In this document: positions 7,432 through 14,093 of the stretch, in pieces
Layout: each line of letters starts with the position of its first letter
Numbering within the stretch: position 1 is the first letter of the stretch
Origin: Proteobacteria bacterium UBA4656
Lineage (GTDB): Bacteria > Pseudomonadota > Gammaproteobacteria > Xanthomonadales > Ahniellaceae
Assembly: GCA_002405525.1 (NCBI GenBank)
Contig: DHLY01000138.1
Coordinates: 1 to 14,093 of the forward strand
Reading direction: 5' to 3'
Length of the DNA stretch: 14,093 nt
Translations under genes and position numbers: made by a program
Notes under the pieces: generated by a model
What the model saw: the letters and a program-made list of their open reading frames with translations, nothing else
Database searches by the model: none
What the model was told of the DNA's origin: nothing

Positions 7432-7498
7432 GCGGATGCCACAACGCCGCGCGGCCCGTCGTGATGCCGCGCGAGTCGGCGGCTTGCGGGGCATCCGC
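7432..7498. repeat. Inverted repeat in the phoR-ppk gap
   Basis: GCGGATGCC (7432-7440) and its exact reverse complement GGCATCCGC (7490-7498) flank 49 bases, which include the 10-base palindrome GCCGCGCGGC (7446-7455). They could form a branched stem in RNA within the 222-base phoR-ppk gap. No U-tract follows, so a terminator is not supported; the match may be chance in GC-rich DNA. Confidence 0.3.
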
Positions 7499-7535
7499 AG
7501 GCGCCTGCCGCCCAGCGGTCCTGCGCATTCGCGCC

Positions 7536-7563
7536 TTGCGCCGTCGCATCCGGCCGCGATAAT
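7536..7563 (+). promoter_or_regulatory. Candidate ppk promoter
   Basis: TTGCGC (7536-7541), a 16-base spacer and GATAAT (7558-7563) form a plausible sigma-70 promoter. The -10 lies in CCGCGATAATC, an 11-mer also found ahead of icd. Transcription from about 7570 would leave only some 18 bases before the ppk ATG, with no Shine-Dalgarno sequence. No PHO box was seen between phoR and ppk. Confidence 0.45.
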
Positions 7564-7587
7564 CGGTCGCCCGCCACCCGCATCGCC

Positions 7588-9654
7588 ATGAGCAAGCCCA
7601 AGGACCGCCACCTCTTCATCAACCGCGAACTGTCGCAACTGGAATTCAACTTCCGGGTGCTGGCGCAGGCGCGCGACCCGCAGACACCGCTGCTCGAGCG
7701 GCTGCGATATCTGTGCATTTCCTGCACCAACCTCGACGAGTTCTTCGAAATCCGGGTTGCCGGGGTGCGTCAGCAGCAGCAGATCGGAGGCCCACCCGGC
7801 CCCGACGGCCTGTCGCCGGCCGAGGTCATGGCACGGGTCCGCGTTCGCGCGCGGGAACTGGTCGCCGAGCAGTATCAGTGCTGGAACCGCGTGCTGCGGC
7901 CGGCGATGAAGAAGGCGGGCATTCGCCTGCTGATGCGCGATGAGTGGAACGCCAAGCAGCGCAAATGGCTGCAGGCTTACTTCCGCGAACAGATCATGCC
8001 GGTGCTCTCGCCGCTCGGCCTGGATCCGGCGCATCCCTTCCCCCGCATCCTCAACAAGACGCTTAACATCGCGGTGGTGCTGCGCGGCAAGGACGCGTTC
8101 GGTCGCGAGGGCCACATGGCGGTGGTACGCGCGCCACGCTCGCTGCCGCGCATCATCGAGTTGCCGCCGGGCCTGGACGGCGATCCGCTCACGCAGGAAT
8201 TCGTCTTTCTGTCCGCCATACTGCACGAGTTCGTGGAGGAACTGTTCCCCGGCATGCAGGTCAAGGGCAGCTACCAGTTCCGCGTCACCCGCAATTCGGA
8301 ACTCGCAGTGGACGAAGACGAGGTGGAAAACCTCGCCAGCGCGCTCAAGGACGAACTCGCCGGTCGCGGTTACGCGCGTGCGGTGCGTCTGGAGGTCGCC
8401 GACTCATGCCCAAACTCGGTGCTCGAATTCCTGATCGACAACTTCGAACTCAGCGACCAGGACGTTTACCGCTGCCACGGTCCCGTAAACCTGAACCGGG
8501 TGGTCGCCGTGTACGACATGGTCGACCGGCCGGACCTCAAGTTCCCCCCGTTCGCGCCACGCGTGCAGCAGCGCCTGGCGCAGTCGGCCACCGTGTTCGA
8601 CGCGGTGCGCGAGGGCGACGTTCTGCTGCACCATCCCTTCGACTCGTTCTCCACCGTGCTCGATCTGGTGCGCCAGGCCGCGTCGGACCCCGAAGTGCTG
8701 GCGGTCAAGCAAACCCTCTACCGAACCGGCAAGGATTCGGTGCTGGTCGGACTGCTGGAGGAAGCGGCGCGCAACGGCAAGGACGTGACCGTGGTGATCG
8801 AACTGCGCGCGCGCTTCGACGAGGAGTCGAACATCGGCGTCGCCAACCGACTGCAGGAAGCCGGGGTGCAGGTCGTCTACGGCGTGGTCGGCTACAAGAC
8901 GCACGGCAAGATGCTGCTGGTGGTGCGCCGCGAACAGGGCCGTCCGCGACGCTACGTCCACCTGTCGACCGGTAATTACCACGCCGGCACCGCGCGCACC
9001 TACACCGACATCGGACTGTTGACCGCGAACCCGGAGATCGGCGAGGACGTGCACCGGATGTTCCAGCAACTGTCGGGCCTCGGACCTCAGATCAAGCTCA
9101 AGCACCTCCTGCAGTCACCGTTCACGCTGCACAAGGGCCTGATCGGCAAGATCGAGCGCGAAATCGCTCACGCCAAGGCTGGGCGGCCAGCGCGCATCAT
9201 CGCCAAGATCAACGCCATGAACGAGTCGGGGGTGATCGAACTGCTGTACGACGCCTCGCGGGCCGGGGTGAAAATCGACCTGATCGTGCGCGGCTCGTGC
9301 GCGCTGCGGCCCGGTGTGCCGGGCGTGTCCGAAAACATCCGCGTGCGCTCGATCGTCGGCCGCTTCCTCGAACACAGTCGAGTGTACTGGTTCCTCAACG
9401 ATGGCGCGTCGGAGATCTACTGCTCCTCCGCCGACTGGCTCGAGCGCAACCTGCTGCGCCGGATCGAAACCTGCTTCCCGATCCTCGACCCCGAACTCGC
9501 CCGCCGAGTGTTCGAGGAGGACCTGGAGAACTACCTCGCCGACAACACCCAGGCCTGGGAACTTCGCGCGGACGGCACCTACGCCCGGATCCAGCACGGC
9601 GAAGCGATGCCGCACAGCGCGCAGCAGACCCTGCTGACCCGACTGTGCCGCTGA
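7588..9654 (+). CDS. ppk1: Polyphosphate kinase 1
   Basis: A 688-residue PPK1, standard length. It reversibly polymerises the gamma phosphate of ATP into polyphosphate. The N-terminal domain starts INRELSQLEFNFRVL and has SCTNLDEFFEIRVAGV. HHPFDSFSTVLDLV opens the catalytic part; the phospho-accepting histidine is His439 in YKTHGKM, and the second conserved histidine is His596 in RFLEHSR. VAVKQTLYRTGKDS, ELRARFDEESNI and LSTGNYHAGTARTYTDIGLLT are the remaining signature segments. The ATG at 7588 fits the family start, although no ribosome site is visible. The 222-base gap after phoR and a promoter candidate suggest independent expression; ppx follows after seven bases, so the two are probably cotranscribed. 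All catalytic residues appear intact. Confidence 0.97.
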   Translation: MSKPKDRHLFINRELSQLEFNFRVLAQARDPQTPLLERLRYLCISCTNLDEFFEIRVAGVRQQQQIGGPPGPDGLSPAEVMARVRVRARELVAEQYQCWNRVLRPAMKKAGIRLLMRDEWNAKQRKWLQAYFREQIMPVLSPLGLDPAHPFPRILNKTLNIAVVLRGKDAFGREGHMAVVRAPRSLPRIIELPPGLDGDPLTQEFVFLSAILHEFVEELFPGMQVKGSYQFRVTRNSELAVDEDEVENLASALKDELAGRGYARAVRLEVADSCPNSVLEFLIDNFELSDQDVYRCHGPVNLNRVVAVYDMVDRPDLKFPPFAPRVQQRLAQSATVFDAVREGDVLLHHPFDSFSTVLDLVRQAASDPEVLAVKQTLYRTGKDSVLVGLLEEAARNGKDVTVVIELRARFDEESNIGVANRLQEAGVQVVYGVVGYKTHGKMLLVVRREQGRPRRYVHLSTGNYHAGTARTYTDIGLLTANPEIGEDVHRMFQQLSGLGPQIKLKHLLQSPFTLHKGLIGKIEREIAHAKAGRPARIIAKINAMNESGVIELLYDASRAGVKIDLIVRGSCALRPGVPGVSENIRVRSIVGRFLEHSRVYWFLNDGASEIYCSSADWLERNLLRRIETCFPILDPELARRVFEEDLENYLADNTQAWELRADGTYARIQHGEAMPHSAQQTLLTRLCR

Positions 9655-9661
9655 GCAGCCG

Positions 9662-11167
9662 ATGAGCAGCATCCTGCAGGAAGGCGATTCGCTGGCCGCC
9701 GTCGATCTCGGCTCGAACAGTTTCCACCTGGTGGTGGCGCGCTACGAGCATGGCGACCTGCGCGTGATCGATCGCGTGCGAGAAACCGTGCGCATGGCCC
9801 TAGGCCTGCGCCCCGACGGCACGCTCGATCCCGAGCGCCACCGCCGTGCGCTGTCGTGCCTGGCGCGCTTCGGCCAGCGGCTGCGCGACCTGCCGCCCGA
9901 GCGCGTGCGCGCGGTGGGCACCAATACCGTGCGCCGGCTGCGCAACCCGCGCGCCTTTCTGTTACCGGCGGAGACTGCGCTCGGACACCCGATCTCGGTG
10001 GTCCCCGGCCGCGAGGAGGCGCGCCTGATCTACCTCGGGGTGGCCCACGGTCTGCCGCGCTCGCGCGAGCGCCGGCTGGTGGTCGACATCGGCGGCGGCA
10101 GCACCGAGTTCATCATCGGGTGCGAGTTCGCCGCGCTGGAGACCGAGAGCCTGCAGATGGGCTGCGTGGCCAGCACGCTGCGCTTCTTCGACGACGGCAA
10201 GTTGACCCGCAAGCGCTGGCAGCGCGCGCAGACCGAGATCGAGGTCGAACTGCAGCAGTTCGCCGCCGCCTACCGCGCACTGGGCTGGAAGGAGGCGATC
10301 GGATCGTCCGGCACCGCTCGGGCGCTGGGCGCGATCAACGAGGCGCTCGGACACGGCGACAATGTGGTCAGTCGCGCCGGGCTGGACGAGATCCGCGAGC
10401 GCCTGCTGGGCGCCGGCGAGATCGAACGCATCCGGCTGCCCGGGCTGTCCGACGACCGGCGTCCGGTGATCGCCGGCGGTGCGGTGATCCTCGACACCGT
10501 GTTCCGCGCGCTCGGCATCGACCGCATGCGGGTGTGCGACACGGCGATGCGCGAAGGACTGCTCTACGACATGCTCGGCCGTGCCGCGCAAACCGATCCA
10601 CGCGAGGCCAGCATCGAGGGGCTCGCCAGCCGCTACGGCGCCGACCGCGCGCAGGCCGACCGCGTAGAAGCCACGGCGCTGCGCCTCTTCGACCAGGTGG
10701 CGGCCGACTGGACGCTCGACGACGAGCACCGCATGTGGCTGGCGTGGTGCGCGCGCGTGCACGAGATCGGGCTGACCATCGCGCACAGCCAGCACCACGT
10801 GCACGGCGCCTACCTGGTGGGACAGTCGGACCTGTTCGGCTTCGCGCACCAGGAGCAGCAGGCGCTGGCCTTCGTGGTGCGCGCCCAGCGCCGCGCGATC
10901 CCGCTCGAGGTGCTCAACGCACTGCCGGATCGACTCGCGGGAGCGGCGTCGCGCCTGGCCGTGCTGCTGCGCCTCGCCGCCCTGCTGCACCGCGCGCGCA
11001 CACCCGAACCGCTGCCGGATATCGCGGTAAAGGCCGGCGAACGCTCGCTGCGCGTGGCGCTGCCGCGGCAGTGGCTCGACGCCCATACACTGACCCGCGC
11101 CGACCTCGATCAGGAGCGCAAGCAGCTCGCGGCGTTGAACCTCAAACTGCAGGTTGCGGCAGTCTGA
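9662..11167 (+). CDS. ppx: Exopolyphosphatase (Ppx/GppA family)
   Basis: A 501-residue Ppx/GppA phosphatase that releases phosphate from polyphosphate ends, opposing Ppk. The actin-like ATPase fold is shown by AAVDLGSNSFHLVV (12-25), the catalytic-acid segment GREEARLIYLGV (116-127) and the phosphate-binding loop DIGGGSTEF (142-150). A C-terminal HD-like domain follows (from about 310), with WCARVHEIGL and HSQHHVHGAYLV. GppA, which cleaves pppGpp, belongs to the same family; position directly after ppk and length near E. coli Ppx (513) favour Ppx. The ATG is seven bases downstream of the ppk stop with a GAG-rich stretch ahead, consistent with a ppk-ppx transcript. Confidence 0.95.
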   Translation: MSSILQEGDSLAAVDLGSNSFHLVVARYEHGDLRVIDRVRETVRMALGLRPDGTLDPERHRRALSCLARFGQRLRDLPPERVRAVGTNTVRRLRNPRAFLLPAETALGHPISVVPGREEARLIYLGVAHGLPRSRERRLVVDIGGGSTEFIIGCEFAALETESLQMGCVASTLRFFDDGKLTRKRWQRAQTEIEVELQQFAAAYRALGWKEAIGSSGTARALGAINEALGHGDNVVSRAGLDEIRERLLGAGEIERIRLPGLSDDRRPVIAGGAVILDTVFRALGIDRMRVCDTAMREGLLYDMLGRAAQTDPREASIEGLASRYGADRAQADRVEATALRLFDQVAADWTLDDEHRMWLAWCARVHEIGLTIAHSQHHVHGAYLVGQSDLFGFAHQEQQALAFVVRAQRRAIPLEVLNALPDRLAGAASRLAVLLRLAALLHRARTPEPLPDIAVKAGERSLRVALPRQWLDAHTLTRADLDQERKQLAALNLKLQVAAV

Positions 11168-11213
11168 CCCGCTGCTTCGCGCGGGGCGCGCAGCCGCGCC
11201 GACGGAGAAACCG

Positions 11214-12449
11214 ATGGCCCGACCGACCTACGACCTCGTCCTGCACGGCGCCAGCAGCTTCGTCGGCCGCATCGTCGCCGAACACCTGATCGAACGACAC
11301 GGCGTCGGCCGCGACCTGCGCTGGGCGATCAGCGGCAGATCACCGGAGCGGCTGCATGCGCTGCGCGACTTGCTCGGGCGGCGCGCGATGAAACTGCCGG
11401 TGCTGGTCGCCGACGCCGCCGATGCCGACGCCCTGCGCATGCTGTGTGCGCGCACGCGCGTGGTGGCTTCGACGGTCGGGCCGTACGCCCTGCACGGCGG
11501 ACCGCTGGTCGCGGCCTGCGTCGCCGCGGGCACCGACTACTGCGACCTCACCGGCGAGGTGCAGTGGGTACGGCGCATGATCACGCGCCACCAGCGCGCG
11601 GCTCGGCGCAGCGGTGCGCGCATCGTGCACTGCTGCGGATTCGACTCCCTGCCCTCCGACCTCGGCGTGCACGTGCTGCAGCGGGCGGCGGTCGCGCGTT
11701 TCGGCGCGCCTTTCGAACGCGTTCGCGCCCGGGTCTGGAAGCTGCGCGGCGGTTTCTCCGGCGGCACCATCGCCAGCCTGCTCAACGTGCTCGACGAAGC
11801 GCGGCGCGATGCCGCGCTGCGCCGCGCGCTGGCCGATCCCTATGCCCTGTGTCCGCCTTCGCGCGCGAAGCGGCCGCGCCAGCCCGAGGTGCGCCTGCCG
11901 GAATACGACCCGGTCGCCGGCGGCTGGCTCGCGCCGTTCGTGATGGCGGCGATCAACAGCCGCGTCGTCCATCGCAGCAACGCGCTGTCCGGCATGACCT
12001 ACGGCCGCGACTTCCGCTACGACGAAGCCGTGTCCTGCGGCCCGGGCCTCGCCGGCCGCGCGCGGGCCGCGGCGCTCGCAGCGGCGCTCGCAGCGGGACT
12101 CGCCGCCGGCGCCGTGCCGCCTCTGCGCGCCGCCCTGCAGCGTTTCGTGTTGCCCGCGTCGGGCGAAGGCCCAAGCCCCGAACAGCAGCGGCACGGGCGC
12201 TGGGAAATCCGCTTCTTCGGCGAAGGGCCCGGCGGCACGCGGCTCGCGCTGCGCGTGACCGGCGACCGTGATCCCGGCTACGGCTCGACCGGCAGGATGT
12301 TCGCCGAGACTGCGATCGCGCTCTCGCTCGACCGCGCCCGCGGCCGCGCGCCGGGCGGCTTTTGGACGCCGGCGTCGCTGCTCGGCGATCGGCTGGTGGA
12401 ACGGCTCGTGGCGCACGCCGGCGTGCGCTTCGAGTGCCTCGACGGCTGA
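11214..12449 (+). CDS. Saccharopine dehydrogenase-like NAD(P)-binding oxidoreductase
   Basis: A 411-residue protein resembling the trans-acting enoyl reductase/SCCPDH group. An N-terminal Rossmann fold is clear: YDLVLHGASSFVGRIVAEHL (6-25), then WAISGRSPERL, the VVASTVGPYALHGGPLVAACVAAGTDYCDLTGE region typical of the group, and HCCGFDSLPSDLGV. An Ala-rich hydrophobic stretch (about 281-305) could be a buried helix or membrane contact. The C-terminal part has GYGSTGRMFAETAIALS. The ATG at 11214 has GGAGA seven bases ahead; a longer frame starting inside ppx is not supported. The substrate is unknown; lipid-related reductions are known in the family in mycobacteria, but here that would be a guess. 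It lies 46 bases after ppx. Confidence 0.85.
   Translation: MARPTYDLVLHGASSFVGRIVAEHLIERHGVGRDLRWAISGRSPERLHALRDLLGRRAMKLPVLVADAADADALRMLCARTRVVASTVGPYALHGGPLVAACVAAGTDYCDLTGEVQWVRRMITRHQRAARRSGARIVHCCGFDSLPSDLGVHVLQRAAVARFGAPFERVRARVWKLRGGFSGGTIASLLNVLDEARRDAALRRALADPYALCPPSRAKRPRQPEVRLPEYDPVAGGWLAPFVMAAINSRVVHRSNALSGMTYGRDFRYDEAVSCGPGLAGRARAAALAAALAAGLAAGAVPPLRAALQRFVLPASGEGPSPEQQRHGRWEIRFFGEGPGGTRLALRVTGDRDPGYGSTGRMFAETAIALSLDRARGRAPGGFWTPASLLGDRLVERLVAHAGVRFECLDG
12069..12092 (+). repeat. 12-base perfect tandem duplication within the reductase gene
   Basis: GCGGCGCTCGCA occurs twice in immediate succession and encodes an Ala-Ala-Leu-Ala unit twice, inside the Ala-rich helix of the saccharopine dehydrogenase-like protein. 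It keeps frame. It could vary in copy number between strains. Confidence 0.6.
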
Positions 12450-12453
12450 GGCC

Positions 12454-12972
12454 GTGGTCGCGGGCGGCGCCGTGGTCCACGACCTCTACCGCTTCGACGA
12501 TCCGCGCGCCGCGGCCACATGGGAGGCGGTCGACGACCGCGTGATGGGCGGCGTATCGCGCAGCCGCGTGCGCCACGACCCGGCCGGCCACGCCGTGTTC
12601 GAGGGCACGCTCTCGCTGGCCCAGGGCGGCGGCTTTGCCTCGGTACGCGCCGACGTCGCGCTGCCCGCCGGCGCGGCGCCGACCTGCTGGCTGCTCGAGG
12701 TGCGCGGCGACGGGCGCCGCTACAAGTTCACCCTGCGCGCCAGCGCGACCTTCGACGCGGTGAGCTGGCAGGCGTCGTTCGATGCGCCCATCGGCGAGTG
12801 GCGCATGGTGCGTCTGGCGACCGCCGACTTCATCCCGACCTTCCGTGGCCGGCGCGTCGATGCGCCGCCGCTGGATCCTGCGCGGGTCCGCACGCTCGGC
12901 CTGATGTTCGCCGACCGCCCTGCCGGCCCCTTCGCGCTGGCGCTGCGGCGGGTGGCCATCGAGAGCGATTGA
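12454..12972 (+). CDS. CIA30 domain protein
   Basis: A protein of about 172 residues with the CIA30 (complex I intermediate-associated protein 30) beta-sandwich domain, related to carbohydrate-binding folds. The signature WEAVDDRVMGGVSRS lies near residues 29-43, followed by GTLSLAQGGGFASVRA, a DGRRYKFTLR strand and the WRMVRLATADFIPTFRGR segment; LGLMFADRPAGPFAL closes the domain. In bacteria its function is generally unknown; a role in respiratory complex I assembly, known for the eukaryotic homologue, should not be assumed. The GTG at 12454 follows GAGG and lies four bases after the reductase stop; another GTG at 12472 is an alternative. There is no ATG before the signature motif. Cotranscription with the reductase is very likely. 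Confidence 0.85.
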   Translation: MVAGGAVVHDLYRFDDPRAAATWEAVDDRVMGGVSRSRVRHDPAGHAVFEGTLSLAQGGGFASVRADVALPAGAAPTCWLLEVRGDGRRYKFTLRASATFDAVSWQASFDAPIGEWRMVRLATADFIPTFRGRRVDAPPLDPARVRTLGLMFADRPAGPFALALRRVAIESD

Positions 12973-13065
12973 GGCCGGCCGGGCGCGCGGCTTTACGTCC
13001 TTGGCAGGGCGTTTTCAGGGCCGATGGCAAAGGGCCCATGGCCCAGAAAAGCAGGCAGCGGCGTC

Positions 13066-13082
13066 GGGCCCTGGGCCCCAAC
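13066..13082 (+). repeat. GGGCCC-rich intergenic repeat, copy B
   Basis: GGGCCCTGGGCCCCAAC is the exact reverse complement of 1182-1198. A related partial unit, AAACCCTGGCCCCA (13087-13100), follows immediately, so this copy looks like part of a short array. It lies between convergent genes. Confidence 0.6.
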
Positions 13083-13210
13083 GCTAAACCCTGGCCCCAC
13101 GATTGACCCCTCCAGCCCTGAGGTTTCCCCCGTTTTTCGACACCGTGGCAGTGCGTTTGGGCACGCTGCACCAAGCCCGCTACGCGATCACGGAGACGCG
13201 CTGCGCCGAG

Positions 13211-13234
13211 CCCCTCTCCCTCGTGGGAGAGGGG
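13211..13234. repeat. Strong palindrome, 10-bp stem with TCGT loop
   Basis: CCCCTCTCCC (13211-13220) pairs perfectly with GGGAGAGGGG (13225-13234) around a four-base loop, followed by a further GGGGAGAGGGGGG run. This resembles the CTCTCCC/GGGAGAG palindromes that recur between genes in many proteobacterial genomes. No T-run adjoins it on either strand in the correct place for a terminator. Confidence 0.65.
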
Positions 13235-13362
13235 TTGGGGAGAGGGGGGGCAGCGCCGCTGGGCATCGTTCCCCCTCATCCGGCTCCGCGGTCCCTGCTC
13301 CGCAGTCCGGCGGCGCATCCCTGCGCCGCCCCTCGGCCCTTTCGGGCCTCGACCTTCCGCCA

Positions 13363-13385
13363 CCTTCTCCCAGAAGGGGAGAAGG
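13363..13385. repeat. Strong palindrome, 9-bp stem with AGAAG loop
   Basis: CCTTCTCCC (13363-13371) pairs perfectly with GGGAGAAGG (13377-13385). It is followed on the plus strand by five A residues. About 95 bases upstream a CCCCTCATCCGG segment (from 13271) marks what looks like the other half of the same dispersed element. The A-run is on the wrong side for a terminator in either direction. Confidence 0.6.
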
Positions 13386-13506
13386 AAAAACACGGCCAAT
13401 CCTGCTGCTTCGGCGATCGGTCCGCCGCAGCGTCTGGATTGGAGCCGGCAATCTGCATGGAAAACCGGGGAAATCTCAGCCTCCAGCCGGCTCCCTGCGC
13501 CCCCGC

Positions 13507-14093
13507 CTACTTCACCGCCGCCCGATCGCGATGGCGATGCCGCTCGAACCACGCCGCCGTGTGCAGCACCTGGCCCACCATCTGGCTGGGACGCTGGTTG
13601 ATCGCATGCGAGGCACCGGGGATGCGAACCAGCGCGGTCGGCACGCCGAGCAGCTGCAGCGCCTGGTAGTACTGCTCCGACTCGGGCATGGGCGTGCGCA
13701 GGTCGGCCTCGCCGGTGATCAGCATGGTCGGCGTGCGGACGTTCTTCACGTAGGAGATCGGCGAACGCTTCATGTAGTGCTCGACGTGGTCCCAGGGCTT
13801 GCCCGGGAACCAGTACTGCGAGAAGAAGCCGTAGGCATCGGCGGTCAGCACGAACGAGTACCAGTTGATCACCGGCTTGGCCACCACCGCGGCGCGGAAG
13901 CGGTCGGTGTGTCCGACGATCCAGGCCGTGAGCACGCCGCCGCCGCTGCCGCCGGTGACGAACAGGTTATTCTCGTCAACGTTGCCGCGAGCGATGACCG
14001 AGTCGCCGCCGCTGATCAGGTCGTAGTAGTCCTGGACCGGATAGATGTGGTGGATCAGGTTGGCGAATTCCTCGCAGTAGCTGGTGATGCCGC
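13507..14093 (-). CDS. S9-family serine peptidase/hydrolase, C-terminal part
   Basis: The C-terminal 195 residues of a prolyl-oligopeptidase-type alpha/beta hydrolase; the 5' part lies beyond the right edge. The nucleophile motif GGSGGG is preceded by DENNLFVT, the catalytic Asp lies in LITGEADLRTPMPESEQYY, and the catalytic His in RIPGASHAINQRPSQM. This order Ser-Asp-His and the GEAD-RTP-SEQ-Y pattern are typical of acylaminoacyl-peptidase-like and dipeptidyl-peptidase-like S9 enzymes, which cleave short peptides. An internal GTG at 13935 is not the start, since the frame stays open and conserved upstream of it. The stop is TAG at 13507. Location (periplasm or cytoplasm) cannot be judged without the N-terminus. 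Confidence 0.92.
   Translation of the reverse strand, partial: GITSYCEEFANLIHHIYPVQDYYDLISGGDSVIARGNVDENNLFVTGGSGGGVLTAWIVGHTDRFRAAVVAKPVINWYSFVLTADAYGFFSQYWFPGKPWDHVEHYMKRSPISYVKNVRTPTMLITGEADLRTPMPESEQYYQALQLLGVPTALVRIPGASHAINQRPSQMVGQVLHTAAWFERHRHRDRAAVK

Larger units (their letters stand above)
12973..13506. other. Repeat-rich intergenic region
   Basis: This 534-base gap separates the convergent CIA30 gene and S9 hydrolase gene. Its left half (about 13020-13095) is GGGCCC-rich, with a small GGGCC/GGCCC hairpin at 13032-13044 and a repeat shared with 1182-1198. Its right half holds two strong hairpins (13211-13234 and 13363-13385) within a mosaic that resembles dispersed intergenic repeats common in proteobacteria. 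No coding sequence is convincing. No typical U-tract terminator is seen for either flanking gene. Confidence 0.65.

Noticed and set aside
5848..8226. 792-codon open frame on the minus strand opposite phoR and ppk
   Set aside because: It is antisense to well-supported genes with intact motifs, has no recognisable domain, and is rich in Arg, Gln, His and Ala as expected for the complement of high-GC coding sequence.
9856..11289. 477-codon second frame inside ppx
   Set aside because: Overlaps ppx in another frame; Arg-rich shadow with no motif.
13363..13385. Intrinsic terminator for the CIA30 gene or the S9 hydrolase gene
   Set aside because: The stem is strong, but the A-run on the plus strand means the U-tract precedes the hairpin in the minus transcript and is absent in the plus transcript.
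12830..13552. 240-codon minus-strand frame through the repeat-rich gap
   Set aside because: It crosses palindromes and GGGCCC repeats and overlaps the ends of both neighbouring genes; the translation shows no domain and seems to be read-through of repeats.

Overview
This window is ordinary, very GC-rich bacterial chromosome. The gene content (NAD-type isocitrate dehydrogenase of the Xanthomonas form, the order phoB-phoR-ppk-ppx, and a tusDCB-tusE set) points to a gammaproteobacterium, most likely in or near Xanthomonadales. This assignment rests on recalled family features, not on a search. Third codon positions are almost all G or C, so long antisense open frames are common and were discounted. 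I see no phage, IS element, CRISPR array, tRNA or rRNA.

Layout. The left part (1-3444) is on the minus strand. Read in transcription order it holds tusD, tusC, tusB, tusE, grxC, a CxxC carboxymuconolactone decarboxylase/AhpD-like gene, then, after a repeat-bearing gap with its own promoter candidate, an isocitrate dehydrogenase gene that runs off the left edge. The first four genes are packed end to end or overlap. A 93-base divergent region separates them from the plus-strand block (3538-12972): a BepA-like outer-membrane protease, phoB, phoR, ppk, ppx, a saccharopine-dehydrogenase-like reductase and a CIA30-domain protein. A 534-base gap with several intergenic repeats follows, then the C-terminal part of an S9-type serine hydrolase on the minus strand, cut by the right edge.

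How the genes fit together. The tus genes form the sulfur relay that delivers sulfur for 2-thiolation of the tRNA wobble uridine; glutaredoxin and the AhpD-like protein add thiol-redox functions. phoBR senses phosphate supply. ppk and ppx make and degrade polyphosphate, so the central block is a phosphate-sensing and phosphate-storage module. A degenerate PHO box sits ahead of phoB.

No wholly new system is evident. The best leads are: (1) the TusE protein carries both C-terminal cysteines typical of true DsrC, while its TusB partner lacks the DsrH cysteine; (2) a GGGCCC-rich intergenic repeat occurs in inverted orientation about 12 kb apart, on both sides of the main block; (3) a near-symmetric CTAG element lies between the divergent tusD and bepA; (4) the isocitrate dehydrogenase frame reads through its usual end into an Arg-rich tail.
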